From Bdellovibrionia bacterium (lineage in GTDB: Bacteria > Bdellovibrionota > Bdellovibrionia > Bdellovibrionales > JAGQZY01): DNA of 64,000 nt. Position numbers and translations under genes: made by a program. Below are positions 37,869-47,494 of the stretch, piece after piece; within the stretch, counting starts at the first letter, position 1; each line of letters opens with the position of its first letter. The stretch spans positions 62,001-126,000 of the forward strand of contig JAUHWH010000001.1 in NCBI GenBank assembly GCA_030424715.1. The letters are read 5' to 3'. The notes under the pieces are model-generated. The model was given only the letters and a program-made list of their open reading frames with translations, ran no database searches and was not told where the DNA came from.

Positions 37869-37940
37869 TGTCATTCTGAGCGAAGCGAAGAATCTGCAGC
37901 ATTTACGGTCGGATCCTTCGGCTGCGCCTCTGGATGACAG
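37869..37940. repeat. REP-like imperfect palindrome
   Basis: The left arm TCATTCTGAGCGAAGCGAAG at 37871-37890 faces a right arm at 37911-37939 (GATCCTTCGGCTGCGCCTC then TGGATGACA). They can pair imperfectly around a loop of about 19 nt. The left-arm wording is the widespread intergenic palindrome reported from many bacterial genomes. It lies in the non-coding gap 37550-38157, which contains no gene I can support. Confidence 0.6.
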
Positions 37941-37986
37941 CCGGTAGTGCATTTTTTGATAAGTTACGTTGCTTGCATGTTATTTC

Positions 37987-38109
37987 GTGGATAGGTCCTT
38001 CACTGTGTTCTGGACGACATTGTTGCAGTGGGTAGGTCCTTCACTGTATTCTGGACGACACTGTCGCAGTGGGTAGGTCCTTCACTGTGTTCTGGACGTC
38101 ATTGTTGCA
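37987..38109. repeat. Three tandem copies of a 41-bp repeat
   Basis: Copies begin at 37987, 38028 and 38069, with a strict 41-bp period and a few changes per copy. The core is TAGGTCCTTCACTGTGTTCT followed by GGACGACATTGTTGCA, in which GGTCC and GGAC can pair. The block ends 49 bp before the polA stop codon. A related single copy lies at 53603-53640. Function unknown. Confidence 0.8.
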
Positions 38110-38157
38110 GACGTCCGGCTCCTCCGTGACGATGCTTGGCTTGCACAAAAGAGCTGC

Positions 38158-40677
38158 TTAGTGGGCTTCGGACCAGTTGTCGCCCCAGGAGACATTGACC
38201 TTTAGCTTTACGTTGAGTTTTACGTTGTTCTCCATGACCTCTTTAATTTTTTCGGCGTGGTCTTGGATTTCTTTTTCAGGGAGTTCAAAGATCAATTCAT
38301 CGTGCACCTGTAGCAACATATCGTGAGAATAGTCTTCGTAGAGCTCCAGCATTGCCATTTTAACAAGATCACTGGCCGTGCCTTGAATGGGAGCGTTAAT
38401 GGCGGCTCTTTCACCAAAGCTCCGCTGCATAGGGTTTTTGGCCTGTAGCTCGGGCAGATAGCGGCGCCGGCCAAACAGGGTTTCAACGTAGCCTTGTTCT
38501 TTTGCCGTTTCTACGATTTCATCCATATAAGTTTTCACCCCTGGAAATTTCGTAAAATAGTTTTCGATAATTTCTTTGGCCTCTTTCCGCGAAATTTGTA
38601 GAGTTTCAGCCAAACCATAGACCCCCTGCCCGTAGGCAATACCAAAGTTCACCGCTTTGGCCATCCGACGCTGGCTGGAGCTGACTTCCTCTAAGGGAAT
38701 AGAGAAAACCTCACTGGCAGTCCAACTGTGAATATCACGGTCGCTATTAAAGGCATCGATCAGTCCCTGATCTTGAGTGATGTGGGCCAAGACTCTTAAC
38801 TCGATTTGACTATAATCCGCAGAAAGCATTTTGTAGCCCTTGGGCACAACAAAGGCCTCTCTGACTTTTTTGCCACGCTCCGTTCGAATGGGGATGTTTT
38901 GCAAATTGGGATGATTGCTCGAAAGCCGGCCTGTGGTGGTTAAGGCTTGGTTGAAAATGGTGTGAACGCGATTGGTCTTTTCATCAACGAGCTCTGGCAA
39001 AGCGTCGACGTAAGTGGATTTGAGTTTCGACAGCTCTCGAAAGTCTAAGATCTTTTGTGCAATAGGGCTCTCAGCGATCAGCTTTTCAAGAACATCGGTG
39101 GCCGTTGAAAAACCAGTTTTGGTTTTCTTACCCTTGGTCAGTCCCATTTTATCAAACAAGATCACCGACAGCTGTTTCGGGCTGGCGACATTGAATTCTT
39201 CCCCAGCCATCTCTTTGATCTCGGCCTCGAGAACCGCAATTTCTTTTTCAAGAGCCTGGCTTTCTTTACCCAGTTGCTCGGTGTCCAAACAAACGCCCTT
39301 GGCCTCCATCGCAGCTAACACTTCGATCAGAGGCAAATCCACACTTTGCAGAATGGGGAGCATTTTTTGCTCTTTCAGCTTCGCCAGAACCACCGCTCGA
39401 GTTTCTTCACAGGCCACAAGGATATCAGAAGGCTCTGGGAACTCCGGCAGCGTATTGCCGACATACTGTTGATAAACTTCATTGAGATTTTTTATCGCAC
39501 CCGCTTTAAGCAGATAAGCGGCTAACATAAGGTCAGAGAGCACCTCGCCCGATGAAATACCGAGGTCTCTCCATACCGATTTGACGTCAAAACCTTGCCA
39601 ACGCAATGTTTTGGATCCCAAGATTTCACCCACTTTCAGTGCGTCGTCATCCACGACACGGCACTCGTTGTCCTTGGCCACGAACAAGGTACGAGCGTCT
39701 TTCCAAACAAAGACCTCGTCACCGGTCTTTAACCATGAGTCTAGGGCCATGGCATCGCAGGTCTCTACCTTCAGGCTGGCTTTTCTTTTGGCGATGGCTT
39801 CGCCCGAGGCCTTTTGCTTGGTGGTCGCCCCCCCCAAGAGATTTTTCTTGAAAGATGCAAACTCAAGCTCGTCGAGCACTTCCTCGAGCTTCTCATTGTT
39901 TATGGGTTTCAGACTGATTTCGTTGAGGTCAGAAACAAGATCGAGATCTTTGACAATCTCCACCAGTTTTTGCGAAAGATAAGCGCTCGGTTTGGATTCT
40001 TGGAGCTTTTTCACCTGAGACGGTGTCTTGATAAGATTGATGTTGTCGTAAATGCCATCCAGGCTGTCGTACTGGCTCAAAAGTTTCTGCGCCCCTTTGG
40101 GTCCGATACCCTTCACACCAGGAATGTTATCAGAACTGTCGCCCGTAATCGCTAAATAGTCGATAAACTGGTCGGGTCGCACGCCCCACTTTTCGACGAC
40201 TCCGGGGACGTCATAGGTCACATCTTTCATGGTGTCGAACATGCAGACTTTGTCATTAATCAATTGAGCAAAATCTTTGTCACCACTCACAATCACAACA
40301 TCAAGTTTATTGGCTTGGCCAAACTGCGCCAGGGAGCCAATGATATCATCGGCCTCAAATTTTTCTTTACCAATACCAGGGATTCCCATCAGTTCTGTAA
40401 GCTTTTTAATGTATGGGATTTGCGGCACAAGGTCTTCGGGCGTTTCACTGCGGTTGGCTTTATAAGCCTCATAAAGCTCTTTGCGAAACGACGGCCCCGG
40501 CTGGTCGTAGCAGTACACCATATAGTCTGGCTGCACATCCTTGAGAAGCTTCACCGACATCGATAGAAACCCATAAATCGCATTGGTCGGCATACCCTGA
40601 GAATTGCTCAGCGGGCGAACGGCGTAGAAGGCCCTAAAAAACATTGAACTGACATCAACCAAATAAAGCTTTTTCAT
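38158..40677 (-). CDS. polA: DNA polymerase I
   Basis: An 839-residue polymerase. The N-terminal 5'-3' exonuclease has DVSSMFFRAFYA, SGDKDFAQLI and the H3TH region DNIPGVKGIGPKGAQKL. Polymerase motifs are A (DYSQIELRVLAH), B (RRMAKAVNFGIAYGQGVYGL) and C (LLQVHDELIFELP). The central 3'-5' exonuclease domain is degenerate: the DxE motif and the final YxxxD are not found, and only an Asp in LSDLMLAAYLL remains. This repair and Okazaki-fragment enzyme therefore probably lacks proofreading, as in Taq. The downstream gap carries the 41-bp repeats. Confidence 0.97.
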   Translation of the reverse strand: MKKLYLVDVSSMFFRAFYAVRPLSNSQGMPTNAIYGFLSMSVKLLKDVQPDYMVYCYDQPGPSFRKELYEAYKANRSETPEDLVPQIPYIKKLTELMGIPGIGKEKFEADDIIGSLAQFGQANKLDVVIVSGDKDFAQLINDKVCMFDTMKDVTYDVPGVVEKWGVRPDQFIDYLAITGDSSDNIPGVKGIGPKGAQKLLSQYDSLDGIYDNINLIKTPSQVKKLQESKPSAYLSQKLVEIVKDLDLVSDLNEISLKPINNEKLEEVLDELEFASFKKNLLGGATTKQKASGEAIAKRKASLKVETCDAMALDSWLKTGDEVFVWKDARTLFVAKDNECRVVDDDALKVGEILGSKTLRWQGFDVKSVWRDLGISSGEVLSDLMLAAYLLKAGAIKNLNEVYQQYVGNTLPEFPEPSDILVACEETRAVVLAKLKEQKMLPILQSVDLPLIEVLAAMEAKGVCLDTEQLGKESQALEKEIAVLEAEIKEMAGEEFNVASPKQLSVILFDKMGLTKGKKTKTGFSTATDVLEKLIAESPIAQKILDFRELSKLKSTYVDALPELVDEKTNRVHTIFNQALTTTGRLSSNHPNLQNIPIRTERGKKVREAFVVPKGYKMLSADYSQIELRVLAHITQDQGLIDAFNSDRDIHSWTASEVFSIPLEEVSSSQRRMAKAVNFGIAYGQGVYGLAETLQISRKEAKEIIENYFTKFPGVKTYMDEIVETAKEQGYVETLFGRRRYLPELQAKNPMQRSFGERAAINAPIQGTASDLVKMAMLELYEDYSHDMLLQVHDELIFELPEKEIQDHAEKIKEVMENNVKLNVKLKVNVSWGDNWSEAH

Positions 40678-40762
40678 TGGGGGCCCCTTGCCGCAAAGAT
40701 CTTAAATCGAGAGGGACTGTAACATGAAAGGGATAGACAGAAAAGCGCAGGGGGATTTATGA

Positions 40763-41062
40763 CTACTCGGCAAACACAAAAATCAAATCGCCCTCGCGGA
40801 CGTAGTCAAACTGGTCGGTGGCCTGTCGCTCGATGTAGGTCATCTGCTTTGCTTGGTGGATCTTGAACTCAAGATTTTTTGCCTTTTCCTCAAGGTCAGC
40901 CATTCGTTGCATCATGTCTTCTTGCCCGCGTTGTAAGCTCCAGAAACGCCAAAGGCTGCCATCGAAGATGAGCATCACAAAAGTAATAACAACACCCAGC
41001 ACAAAAACCCGAACAGGGTTATAAAGCAGACTATGCAAATAGAAATGGAGACGCGATAACAT
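40763..41062 (-). CDS. ftsB: FtsB/DivIC-like septum protein
   Basis: A 99-residue bitopic protein with a short N terminus, a TM (VFVLGVVITFVMLIFDGSLW), a coiled coil (EDMMQRMADLEEKAKNLEFK) and a C-terminal part ending REGDLIFVFAE, matching the REGE-type end of the DivIC/FtsB family. FtsB forms the FtsQLB complex that activates septal peptidoglycan synthesis. It lies 66 bp downstream of eno; eno-ftsB is a common proteobacterial order and supports the call. Confidence 0.85.
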   Translation of the reverse strand: MLSRLHFYLHSLLYNPVRVFVLGVVITFVMLIFDGSLWRFWSLQRGQEDMMQRMADLEEKAKNLEFKIHQAKQMTYIERQATDQFDYVREGDLIFVFAE

Positions 41063-41128
41063 GCCTCCATCTTAAAGGCTTCTTTGTGGTGAAAACAACT
41101 GATTCCACCAGAAAGTCCAGGAGACCCG

Positions 41129-42394
41129 TCACTTCATTAATGCGAGCTTTGCAAAAGTCGCCTGACCACCGAGTTCTTCTTCAATTCGAAGCAGCTGATT
41201 GTACTTGGCAATGCGCTCGCTACGACAGAGACTCCCGGTTTTAATTTGAGAGCAGTTCATGGCCACAGCCAGATCGGCGATTGTGGTGTCCTCGGTCTCG
41301 CCACTACGATGAGACATCACGGTTTGAAAACCAGAGTCTTGCGCAAAGTTCACCGCTTTTTTCGTTTCGCTGAGACTGCCGATTTGGTTCACCTTCACTA
41401 ACAAAGCGTTGGCGCACTTTTTTTCGACACCGGTTTTTAAACGGTCGTAGTTGGTGACAAAGAGGTCGTCACCAACCAGTTGAGTAGAATCTCCCAACTC
41501 GCTGGTTAAATGGGCCCAGCCCTCCCAATCGTCCTCATCCAAGCCGTCTTCAATGGAGATCAAGGGGGCCTTGGACTTCCAGTCGGCATAGATTTTTGTG
41601 ATTTCGTCAGCAGATTTGGCAGAGCCTTCCCATTGATATTTTCCATCGGAGTGAAACTCTGTGGCCGCCACGTCGAGAGCCATATAGACCTCGGAGCCCA
41701 GTTGATACCCGGCTTTTTCCACAGCTCGACAAAGATAATCGAGAGCCTCTTCGTTGCTCTTTAGCTTTGGAGCAAATCCGCCCTCATCGCCCACGGCAAC
41801 AGTCAGCCCACTGTCGGACAACAATTTTTTGAGGTGATGGAAAATCTCACTGCCCGCGCGCAGCGAGTCTTTAAACGTCGCCAGACGCGGAACGACCATG
41901 AACTCTTGCACGTCCAAACCATTATCGGCATGAGCGCCTCCGTTTAAAACGTTCATCAGAGGAATCGGGAGTTGAGTGGCACTGTCACCACCGAGGAACT
42001 TGTACAGGGGTAAGCCACGCTCAGTGGCCGCCGCTTTGGCCGCTGCCAAAGACACACCTAAGATCGCATTGGCCCCCAACGAGGTTTTGTTGGGGGTCCC
42101 GTCGAGTTCGATGAGCTTTTCATCAATAGCAGACCAATCCTGTACGTCCATTCCCAGGACACATTCACTGATCTTGCCGTTAACATTGGCCACAGCTTGC
42201 TCGACACCTTTGCCAAGATAGCGGCCCGAGTCTCCATCGCGCAGCTCACAAGCCTCATGGGCTCCAGTGGAGGCGCCTGACGGCACAGCCGCGCGAGCGA
42301 ATGTCCCAGAGTCTGTGGTGACGTCGACCTCTACAGTGGGAAAACCGCGACTGTCTAAAATCTCTCGGGCATGAATTTGACGAATGTTGGACAT
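41129..42394 (-). CDS. eno: Enolase
   Basis: Converts 2-phosphoglycerate to phosphoenolpyruvate. At 421 residues it is typical. Visible features are the N-terminal [14 protein letters not shown], the [17 protein letters not shown] loop, the metal ligands in [23 protein letters not shown] and VGDDLFVTN, the catalytic Lys in [10 protein letters not shown], and [18 protein letters not shown]. The gene follows the kinase-like gene at 42409 by 14 bp and precedes ftsB. Confidence 0.98.
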   Translation of the reverse strand: MSNIRQIHAREILDSRGFPTVEVDVTTDSGTFARAAVPSGASTGAHEACELRDGDSGRYLGKGVEQAVANVNGKISECVLGMDVQDWSAIDEKLIELDGTPNKTSLGANAILGVSLAAAKAAATERGLPLYKFLGGDSATQLPIPLMNVLNGGAHADNGLDVQEFMVVPRLATFKDSLRAGSEIFHHLKKLLSDSGLTVAVGDEGGFAPKLKSNEEALDYLCRAVEKAGYQLGSEVYMALDVAATEFHSDGKYQWEGSAKSADEITKIYADWKSKAPLISIEDGLDEDDWEGWAHLTSELGDSTQLVGDDLFVTNYDRLKTGVEKKCANALLVKVNQIGSLSETKKAVNFAQDSGFQTVMSHRSGETEDTTIADLAVAMNCSQIKTGSLCRSERIAKYNQLLRIEEELGGQATFAKLALMK

Positions 42395-42408
42395 GAAGAC
42401 CTCCTCTG

Positions 42409-43830
42409 CTAAACAGGCAGTTCAATAAGATAAGTCGAGCCCTCTCCTTGGCGACTTGAAATGGATATCTGACCTCGGTGTCTTTGGATAATTTTTTGTG
42501 ATTCACTCAAATTGTTTTCAGTGTCAGCATCAAAAATGTGCTGCAACTCTTCGGCAGGGATACCCACGCCGGCATCGGTGATTTCAATTTGAACTTTGGA
42601 GCCCGACGAACGAGTGACCACTCGAACCTCGGCTCCTTTGTTGCTTTTTGAAAGGGAGTTGTTAAAAACACCGCCGATGGCCGAAGCAAAGCTGGCAGGG
42701 TCCACCGCCACAGGCTTGTCCAGGTGCATGTTGCGATCGATGGTGAAAGAGCGTTCGTCGAAAGAGAGACTCTCGACAACACTGTCAATCAACTCGTTAA
42801 GATTCACCGGCTCGACAGCCGCCATGGTCATCTTTTCAGAGGTGTTTTGGTCCACCGTCATTTGAAAGGTGTCTTTCATGGCAAGTATGGAGTCACAGGC
42901 GCTCTCTACCATTTTAGGGAACTCTTTTTGAATGTGCTCCCAATCCACGCGACGCATGGCCTCTCGCACCGAAGCTTTGCGGGCGGACGGACTGATCAGT
43001 GTGATGATTTGCTGAGCCCGTGTGAAGTAATCGTACATTTTATAAAAATCATTTTTAATTTTGAAAAAAGACTCGTCGAAATCTTTTTGTTTGTTGATCC
43101 AAGTGTCTAGACGCTTTTCAACCTCCAAAGACACCATTTTTTCAAAAGCCTCACTGGCAATGTGTTGTGGACTGGCCGTCGTTTCCGATTGATCCCCTAT
43201 CGTCTTTTGATGCTCTTGCAAGCTTTGCATAACAGAGTGGACGATTTCAGGATGAAACTGACGTCGCTTTTTCTCTTGCTCGTCAAAAAGACTTTCTTGG
43301 TCGTCGAACCACTGCAATTGATAAGACAATGGTGATAGCTGCGTGATTTGTGCCGGAGGGGTGCCCATGTAATTCGGAAGTCCCTCTACCGCGCCGATAA
43401 GGTAAGCCAGAACATTTTTTGCCGTGGCCTCTCCATTAAAAGTAAATATCAACTTGCGGTCTTCTTGACGATCAATCACAAGCTCTGGATGAGGGGTCAG
43501 AAAATAAGACAAGAATCGATCGGGCTGTAAGAAAATATCTTTGGGCGACTCCACCATTTTTAGAACGCTGTCGAGAACACCCCAGGCTCGCAACTCGAAA
43601 TTGCGAACACCGATTTCACGATAAAAAGCTTCGGGGTTTTGTTGATTGATGAATTCTGCTAAAGAACCGAGGAAGGCTTCCATCTCTGAAACATCAAGCC
43701 ACCCCGTCGGGTTTTTCAGAAACTCAATCGGTGTCTCGCATTTCTCAAAGAAGCGGTCCAGTTGAGCACCCTGACGCTCAACGTAAACCAGAACTGAATA
43801 AGAAACTTTACAAGACACTTGCATGTTCAC
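42409..43830 (-). CDS. Histidine-kinase-like ATPase with unrecognised N-terminal sensor region
   Basis: A 473-residue cytoplasmic protein with no TM. The C-terminal HATPase_c domain has an N-box variant ([15 protein letters not shown]), a G1 box ([14 protein letters not shown]) and a final [12 protein letters not shown] strand. The G2 loop is altered, and no phospho-accepting His motif is obvious in the preceding helices ([20 protein letters not shown] is the nearest). The N-terminal 180 residues may be a ligand-binding domain ([19 protein letters not shown]) but I cannot name it. The start is GTG with an AGG SD. It lies 14 bp upstream of eno. Confidence 0.65.
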   Translation of the reverse strand: MNMQVSCKVSYSVLVYVERQGAQLDRFFEKCETPIEFLKNPTGWLDVSEMEAFLGSLAEFINQQNPEAFYREIGVRNFELRAWGVLDSVLKMVESPKDIFLQPDRFLSYFLTPHPELVIDRQEDRKLIFTFNGEATAKNVLAYLIGAVEGLPNYMGTPPAQITQLSPLSYQLQWFDDQESLFDEQEKKRRQFHPEIVHSVMQSLQEHQKTIGDQSETTASPQHIASEAFEKMVSLEVEKRLDTWINKQKDFDESFFKIKNDFYKMYDYFTRAQQIITLISPSARKASVREAMRRVDWEHIQKEFPKMVESACDSILAMKDTFQMTVDQNTSEKMTMAAVEPVNLNELIDSVVESLSFDERSFTIDRNMHLDKPVAVDPASFASAIGGVFNNSLSKSNKGAEVRVVTRSSGSKVQIEITDAGVGIPAEELQHIFDADTENNLSESQKIIQRHRGQISISSRQGEGSTYLIELPV

Positions 43831-43896
43831 TTTTTACCTGTTTTCACGTCAATAAAACAAGGAATGCTTTTATCTGGGTTTTTATGACTGCGGCGG

Positions 43897-45030
43897 TCAA
43901 GAAGCCTGTTTTTTGGGCTTTTTCGGAGGGGCCTGGAACTTGCTGCGAGGGTAAGGGATTCGGTTCTCCTCGATCTCATTAATAAAACTAGGTAATTCTC
44001 CGGTAGGCAGAAGTTGCCCTTTTAATGTGCCATCATTTTGCAGTTTCAAACTGGGAATATGGAACAGATCCTTAATAATATAATTATTTTTTTCATCAGT
44101 CCCAAAGACTTCAGAGATGCTCATAACGCGGCGTGATCCGTCCCGCAATCGAGAGATCTGAATGACCATATCAATGGCAGACCCTATGGAATGCTGCAGG
44201 GCTCGCTCACTCACTCCACCAGCGCCTAAGGCCAGTGACTCTAAGCGAACCAAGGCATCTTCGGCCGAGTTGGAGTGAATGGTTCCCAAGCAACCTTTGT
44301 GACCGGTGTTCATGGCTTGGATCAGCTCGAAGGCCTCGGGTCCTCGAACCTCTCCGACAATGATCCGATCGGGGCGCAATCGTAAACTACTTTTTAAAAG
44401 ATCAAAAATAGAAACGGCGCCCTCGCCCAACTCATCGGCCTGTTTCGTTTCAAAGCGCACCACATGCTCGTAGTGAATCGTTAACTCAGAGGCATCTTCG
44501 ATCACAATGATTCTTTGTCCGCCGGGAATGCGGCCGCACAAGAGCCCGAGCAAAGTCGTTTTACCAGAGCCCGTTCCACCACTGACCAAAATGTTTTTAC
44601 CTAAGAACATAGCGATCTCTAAAAACTGGGCGGCGTCTGACGTGATCGCGCCCCACTCAATGTATTTTTTAAAGTCCACTTCAACCTGACTAAATTTTCG
44701 AATAGCCACTGTCGGGCCCGACTGGGCACAGGGACGGATCACGGCATGAATACGAGAGCCGTCTGGCAAACGAGCATCCAGCCTTGGGTCTTCTTTTGAA
44801 ATGCGACGGCCCACATAATTGGCTATGGCTGTGATGCCAGCGAGCAATTCATCTTCAGAGTCAAACTGGGCAGACGTGCGCGTGAGCTTGCCTTTCATTT
44901 CCACAAAAACTTCTTGATGACCGTTAATAAGAACTTCGGTGACCTCAGGATCTTCGAGGTACTTCACCACTGGTGATAGATAGTTATGAAGGGCATCTTT
45001 AAAGGCTTGGTCACGACCGGCGGAAGACAT
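43897..45030 (-). CDS. cpaF: CpaF/TadA-type secretion ATPase
   Basis: A 377-residue cytoplasmic VirB11/CpaF-family ATPase. The N-terminal domain runs to about 115 (LINGHQEVFVEMKGKLTRTS). Walker A is GGTGSGKT (151-158), the Asp box IIVIEDASEL, Walker B-like RPDRIIVGEVRGPEAFELI, and the His box HKGCLGTIHSNSAEDALVRLE. Such ATPases power Flp/Tad pili. No other tad or cpa gene is in the window, so it may be an orphan copy serving pilus genes elsewhere. It follows the cupredoxin-like gene by 8 bp. Confidence 0.92.
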   Translation of the reverse strand: MSSAGRDQAFKDALHNYLSPVVKYLEDPEVTEVLINGHQEVFVEMKGKLTRTSAQFDSEDELLAGITAIANYVGRRISKEDPRLDARLPDGSRIHAVIRPCAQSGPTVAIRKFSQVEVDFKKYIEWGAITSDAAQFLEIAMFLGKNILVSGGTGSGKTTLLGLLCGRIPGGQRIIVIEDASELTIHYEHVVRFETKQADELGEGAVSIFDLLKSSLRLRPDRIIVGEVRGPEAFELIQAMNTGHKGCLGTIHSNSAEDALVRLESLALGAGGVSERALQHSIGSAIDMVIQISRLRDGSRRVMSISEVFGTDEKNNYIIKDLFHIPSLKLQNDGTLKGQLLPTGELPSFINEIEENRIPYPRSKFQAPPKKPKKQAS

Positions 45031-45038
45031 GGGTCACC

Positions 45039-45542
45039 TCACTCAGAGGCCGGACGACGCAACTTTATACTCTCAAGTGGAGACTCGATCGGTGTCTCAG
45101 AGGCGTAAACGACCATTTGTCCCTTGGCCAAAGACTCTGGGCATTTGAAATCAAACAACCCCTCTTTGCGAGGCTCGATCTCAAAAACCACTTCGTCACC
45201 AAAATAGGTGCCATGGTGTTCAGAAAAAGCGTCCATCATAAAGCTCACATTCTTTTGAGTCTTGTCGACGTTAACCACATGAATACGATAACGCTGATTG
45301 CGTTTCACTTGAATGCGTTGGGGATGATAACCATCTTTTGTGTGAATGATGACGATGTCTTTCATAGCCTCTTGACGGTCTGTGACCATATCAAGAACGC
45401 TCTTTTGCTCTTCTTTATAAACTTGGGTTTGTTTTTCAAGCTCCACCAAGTCTTGCTGGCGTCGCGAGAAATCCACCATCCACTCGGCATGTAAAGCCGA
45501 AGAGAATCCTAAACAAAAAACAATGAGAAATAAAACTTTCAT
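45039..45542 (-). CDS. Exported cupredoxin-like protein with incomplete copper site
   Basis: A 167-residue protein with a signal peptide (VLFLIVFCLGFSSALHA), a short coiled-coil region and a C-terminal cupredoxin-like domain (DGYHPQRIQVKRNQRYRIHV, then FDFKCPESLAKGQMVVYAS). The usual Cys-x-x-His-x-x-Met arrangement is not complete: Cys and Met are present but the His between them is missing. It may have lost copper binding and serve as a binding domain. It stands between the small gene at 45553 and cpaF with 8-10 bp gaps. Confidence 0.65.
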   Translation of the reverse strand: MKVLFLIVFCLGFSSALHAEWMVDFSRRQQDLVELEKQTQVYKEEQKSVLDMVTDRQEAMKDIVIIHTKDGYHPQRIQVKRNQRYRIHVVNVDKTQKNVSFMMDAFSEHHGTYFGDEVVFEIEPRKEGLFDFKCPESLAKGQMVVYASETPIESPLESIKLRRPASE

Positions 45543-45552
45543 AATGTCTTCC

Positions 45553-45831
45553 TTAGTGAATCACCTTATTGGTGTGAAAACCAACGAGCTCTTTTGCTAC
45601 AACGATAGCCAAGTGACTGAGGTCCCTATCGTCAAATGAGCTAAGTTGCCCCATAAGGTCCTCGTAGTTTCCTAAATTTGAATTCACAATTCCTACAATC
45701 TCTGCCAGCTGTAGAGGGTTGTCTTCGATGGATTTAAACTCTTCGCTCCAATCCATTTCTAAAACCGGGTCAATAACACCTAAGTGATAGAGAGCATCAA
45801 AAACTTTTTGTAAATCACCTTGCAGTAGCAT
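45553..45831 (-). CDS. Small acidic protein upstream of the cupredoxin-like gene, unknown
   Basis: A 92-residue soluble protein without signal or TM, mostly helical (GDLQKVFDALYHLGVIDPVL, then PLQLAEIVGIVNSNLGNYED). The start is set by a strong SD GGGAGG 4 nt before the ATG at 45831. It forms a compact run with the cupredoxin-like gene and cpaF, so it may be cytoplasmic control or adaptor for that ATPase; this is a guess from location. No family recognised. Confidence 0.65.
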   Translation of the reverse strand: MLLQGDLQKVFDALYHLGVIDPVLEMDWSEEFKSIEDNPLQLAEIVGIVNSNLGNYEDLMGQLSSFDDRDLSHLAIVVAKELVGFHTNKVIH

Positions 45832-46011
45832 CCTGCCTCCCACATAAAACTTGTTCATAAAGCTATTCGGCAGTTTGCTAAAAAGGTTTAAATTTGAGAC
45901 ACATTTCTCGACAAAGGTCGCTGTTCTTGCTGGGTAAGATCGAACGATAGCGGGAAGAAGGCATCCTGGACCTCAATGAAAAGGCCCAAGAATAAGGCTT
46001 TTAAGCAAAGT

Positions 46012-46035
46012 AGCCTCGACGACAGCGCCGAGGCT
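46012..46035 (-). terminator. Hairpin after phoH-like gene
   Basis: AGCCTCG and CGAGGCT form a perfect 7-bp stem just after the stop of the PIN-PhoH gene on the minus strand. Only scattered Ts follow, so termination is likely but not certain. A weaker imperfect stem lies at about 45979-46003. Confidence 0.4.
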
Positions 46036-46040
46036 GCAAT

Positions 46041-47363
46041 TTATAGGATATTCGCGGCCAATTCAGCCAATTCGGATCTCTCACCCTTCACAAGCGTGTT
46101 GTGGGCTGAAATCTGATGTCCCTTGAACCGCTCCACCGAATAGGTCAGGCCACTGGTGGCACTATCAACATAGGGGTTATCAATCTGATAACAATCTCCG
46201 GTAAGGACGACCTTTGTCCCCGACCCGGCTCGGGTCACGATGGTTTTGATCTCATGGGGTGTTAAGTTCTGAGCCTCATCGACAATTAAAAACTGATTGG
46301 GAATACTTCGGCCTCGGATGTAGGTCAGAGGTTCAATATTGAGCATCCCCTGATTCATCAACTCTTGAGCGCGACCGGCCGCCTTCTTGTCAGCCCCCAT
46401 CAAAAACTCCACGTTATCGAAGATCGGTTGCATCCATGGGTTCAACTTCTGCTCCACGTCTCCCGGTAAATAACCGATGTCGCGCCCCATGGGAAAGATC
46501 GGGCGACTGACAAGGAGTCTCTGAAAACGCCCCTCATCCAAGGTCTTATAAAGCCCTGCCGCCAAGGCCAAAAGGGTTTTTCCGGTCCCCGCTTTTCCAA
46601 CTAACGACACAAAAAGAATGTCGTCGTTAAGCAAACAGTCGAGAGCAAAAGATTGTTCGACATTGCGAGGGTGAATCCCCCAAATGCCCTCGTTCACGCT
46701 GATCAGGGGAACCATGGCCTTATCGGGCTCGCTGTAGCGCCCAATAGCCGAATGGTTTTCGTTGGAAGCATCTTTAGCAATGATATATTGATTGGCAAAA
46801 AGCTTTTCGTCATCAGAGATGGGCAGTATTTTGTCTTGATAAAACTGGTTGATCAAATCGGAAGTGACAGTGATCTCGGAGTGACCATTGTACATCTCTT
46901 CAAAAGACACTTTCTCGGGCTCGTAGTCTTTGGCTGTAACGCCAAAAACGTCAGCCTTGATTCGCAGGTTGATGTCTTTTGTGACAAGCTCGACCTGCGC
47001 CGTCGGGTCTTCTTTTTTCAAGTACAGGGCCATCATTAAGATGCGGTTATCAGCTTTGTTTTCAAACAAATCGTCCGGGATATCTTCGGCCTTGCGATCC
47101 GCTGTTATAAAAATCTTTGATTCGGAGTCATCAGAAACAGGAATACCTTCTGAAAGGCTCCCCTTTTCTCGCAGTACATCGATAAACCGACTGAAGTGGC
47201 GAGCGTTACGACCATTCTCGCCCGGGTCTCGCTTAAAGCGGTCAATCTCTTCGATAACTGATATAGGAACATACACATGGGCTTTGTTAAATTTATTCAC
47301 CGCTAAGGCATCAAAGAGAATAACATTCGTATCGACAACAATTTTTCTTATACCAGCTGACAA
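46041..47363 (-). CDS. PIN domain - PhoH ATPase fusion (YlaK-like)
   Basis: A 440-residue protein. The N-terminal PIN nuclease domain (KIVVDTNVILFDALA, SVIEEIDRFKRDPGENGRNA, LVTKDINLRIKA) is joined to a PhoH helicase-like ATPase with Walker A LVGKAGTGKTLLALAAGL, FLIVDEAQNLTPHEIKT as Walker B, and LTGDCYQID. Such proteins are linked to RNA unwinding and cleavage. A TTG start at 47363 is preferred because AGAGGGG lies 5 nt before it and the protein then starts close to the PIN strand; an ATG 54 nt upstream is possible. It stands alone. Confidence 0.88.
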   Translation of the reverse strand: MSAGIRKIVVDTNVILFDALAVNKFNKAHVYVPISVIEEIDRFKRDPGENGRNARHFSRFIDVLREKGSLSEGIPVSDDSESKIFITADRKAEDIPDDLFENKADNRILMMALYLKKEDPTAQVELVTKDINLRIKADVFGVTAKDYEPEKVSFEEMYNGHSEITVTSDLINQFYQDKILPISDDEKLFANQYIIAKDASNENHSAIGRYSEPDKAMVPLISVNEGIWGIHPRNVEQSFALDCLLNDDILFVSLVGKAGTGKTLLALAAGLYKTLDEGRFQRLLVSRPIFPMGRDIGYLPGDVEQKLNPWMQPIFDNVEFLMGADKKAAGRAQELMNQGMLNIEPLTYIRGRSIPNQFLIVDEAQNLTPHEIKTIVTRAGSGTKVVLTGDCYQIDNPYVDSATSGLTYSVERFKGHQISAHNTLVKGERSELAELAANIL

Positions 47364-47494
47364 GTTCACCCCTCTTTTAGAATTAATACCAACGCCTACG
47401 CATTGGTATGTCTTCATTGCATTACAATTACTAGGGGCTGGCAACAACTTCCCCAACGAGAAGCAGTGCACACAAGGGAACCCTGACAGAGATT

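Noticed and set aside
37629-37952. Open frame of 107 codons on the minus strand
   Set aside because: It reads through the REP-like palindrome, giving the well-known artefact peptide FFASLRMTKG; no SD or domain.
37987-38109. CRISPR array
   Set aside because: The 41-bp units abut directly, with no unique spacers, and there are no cas genes.
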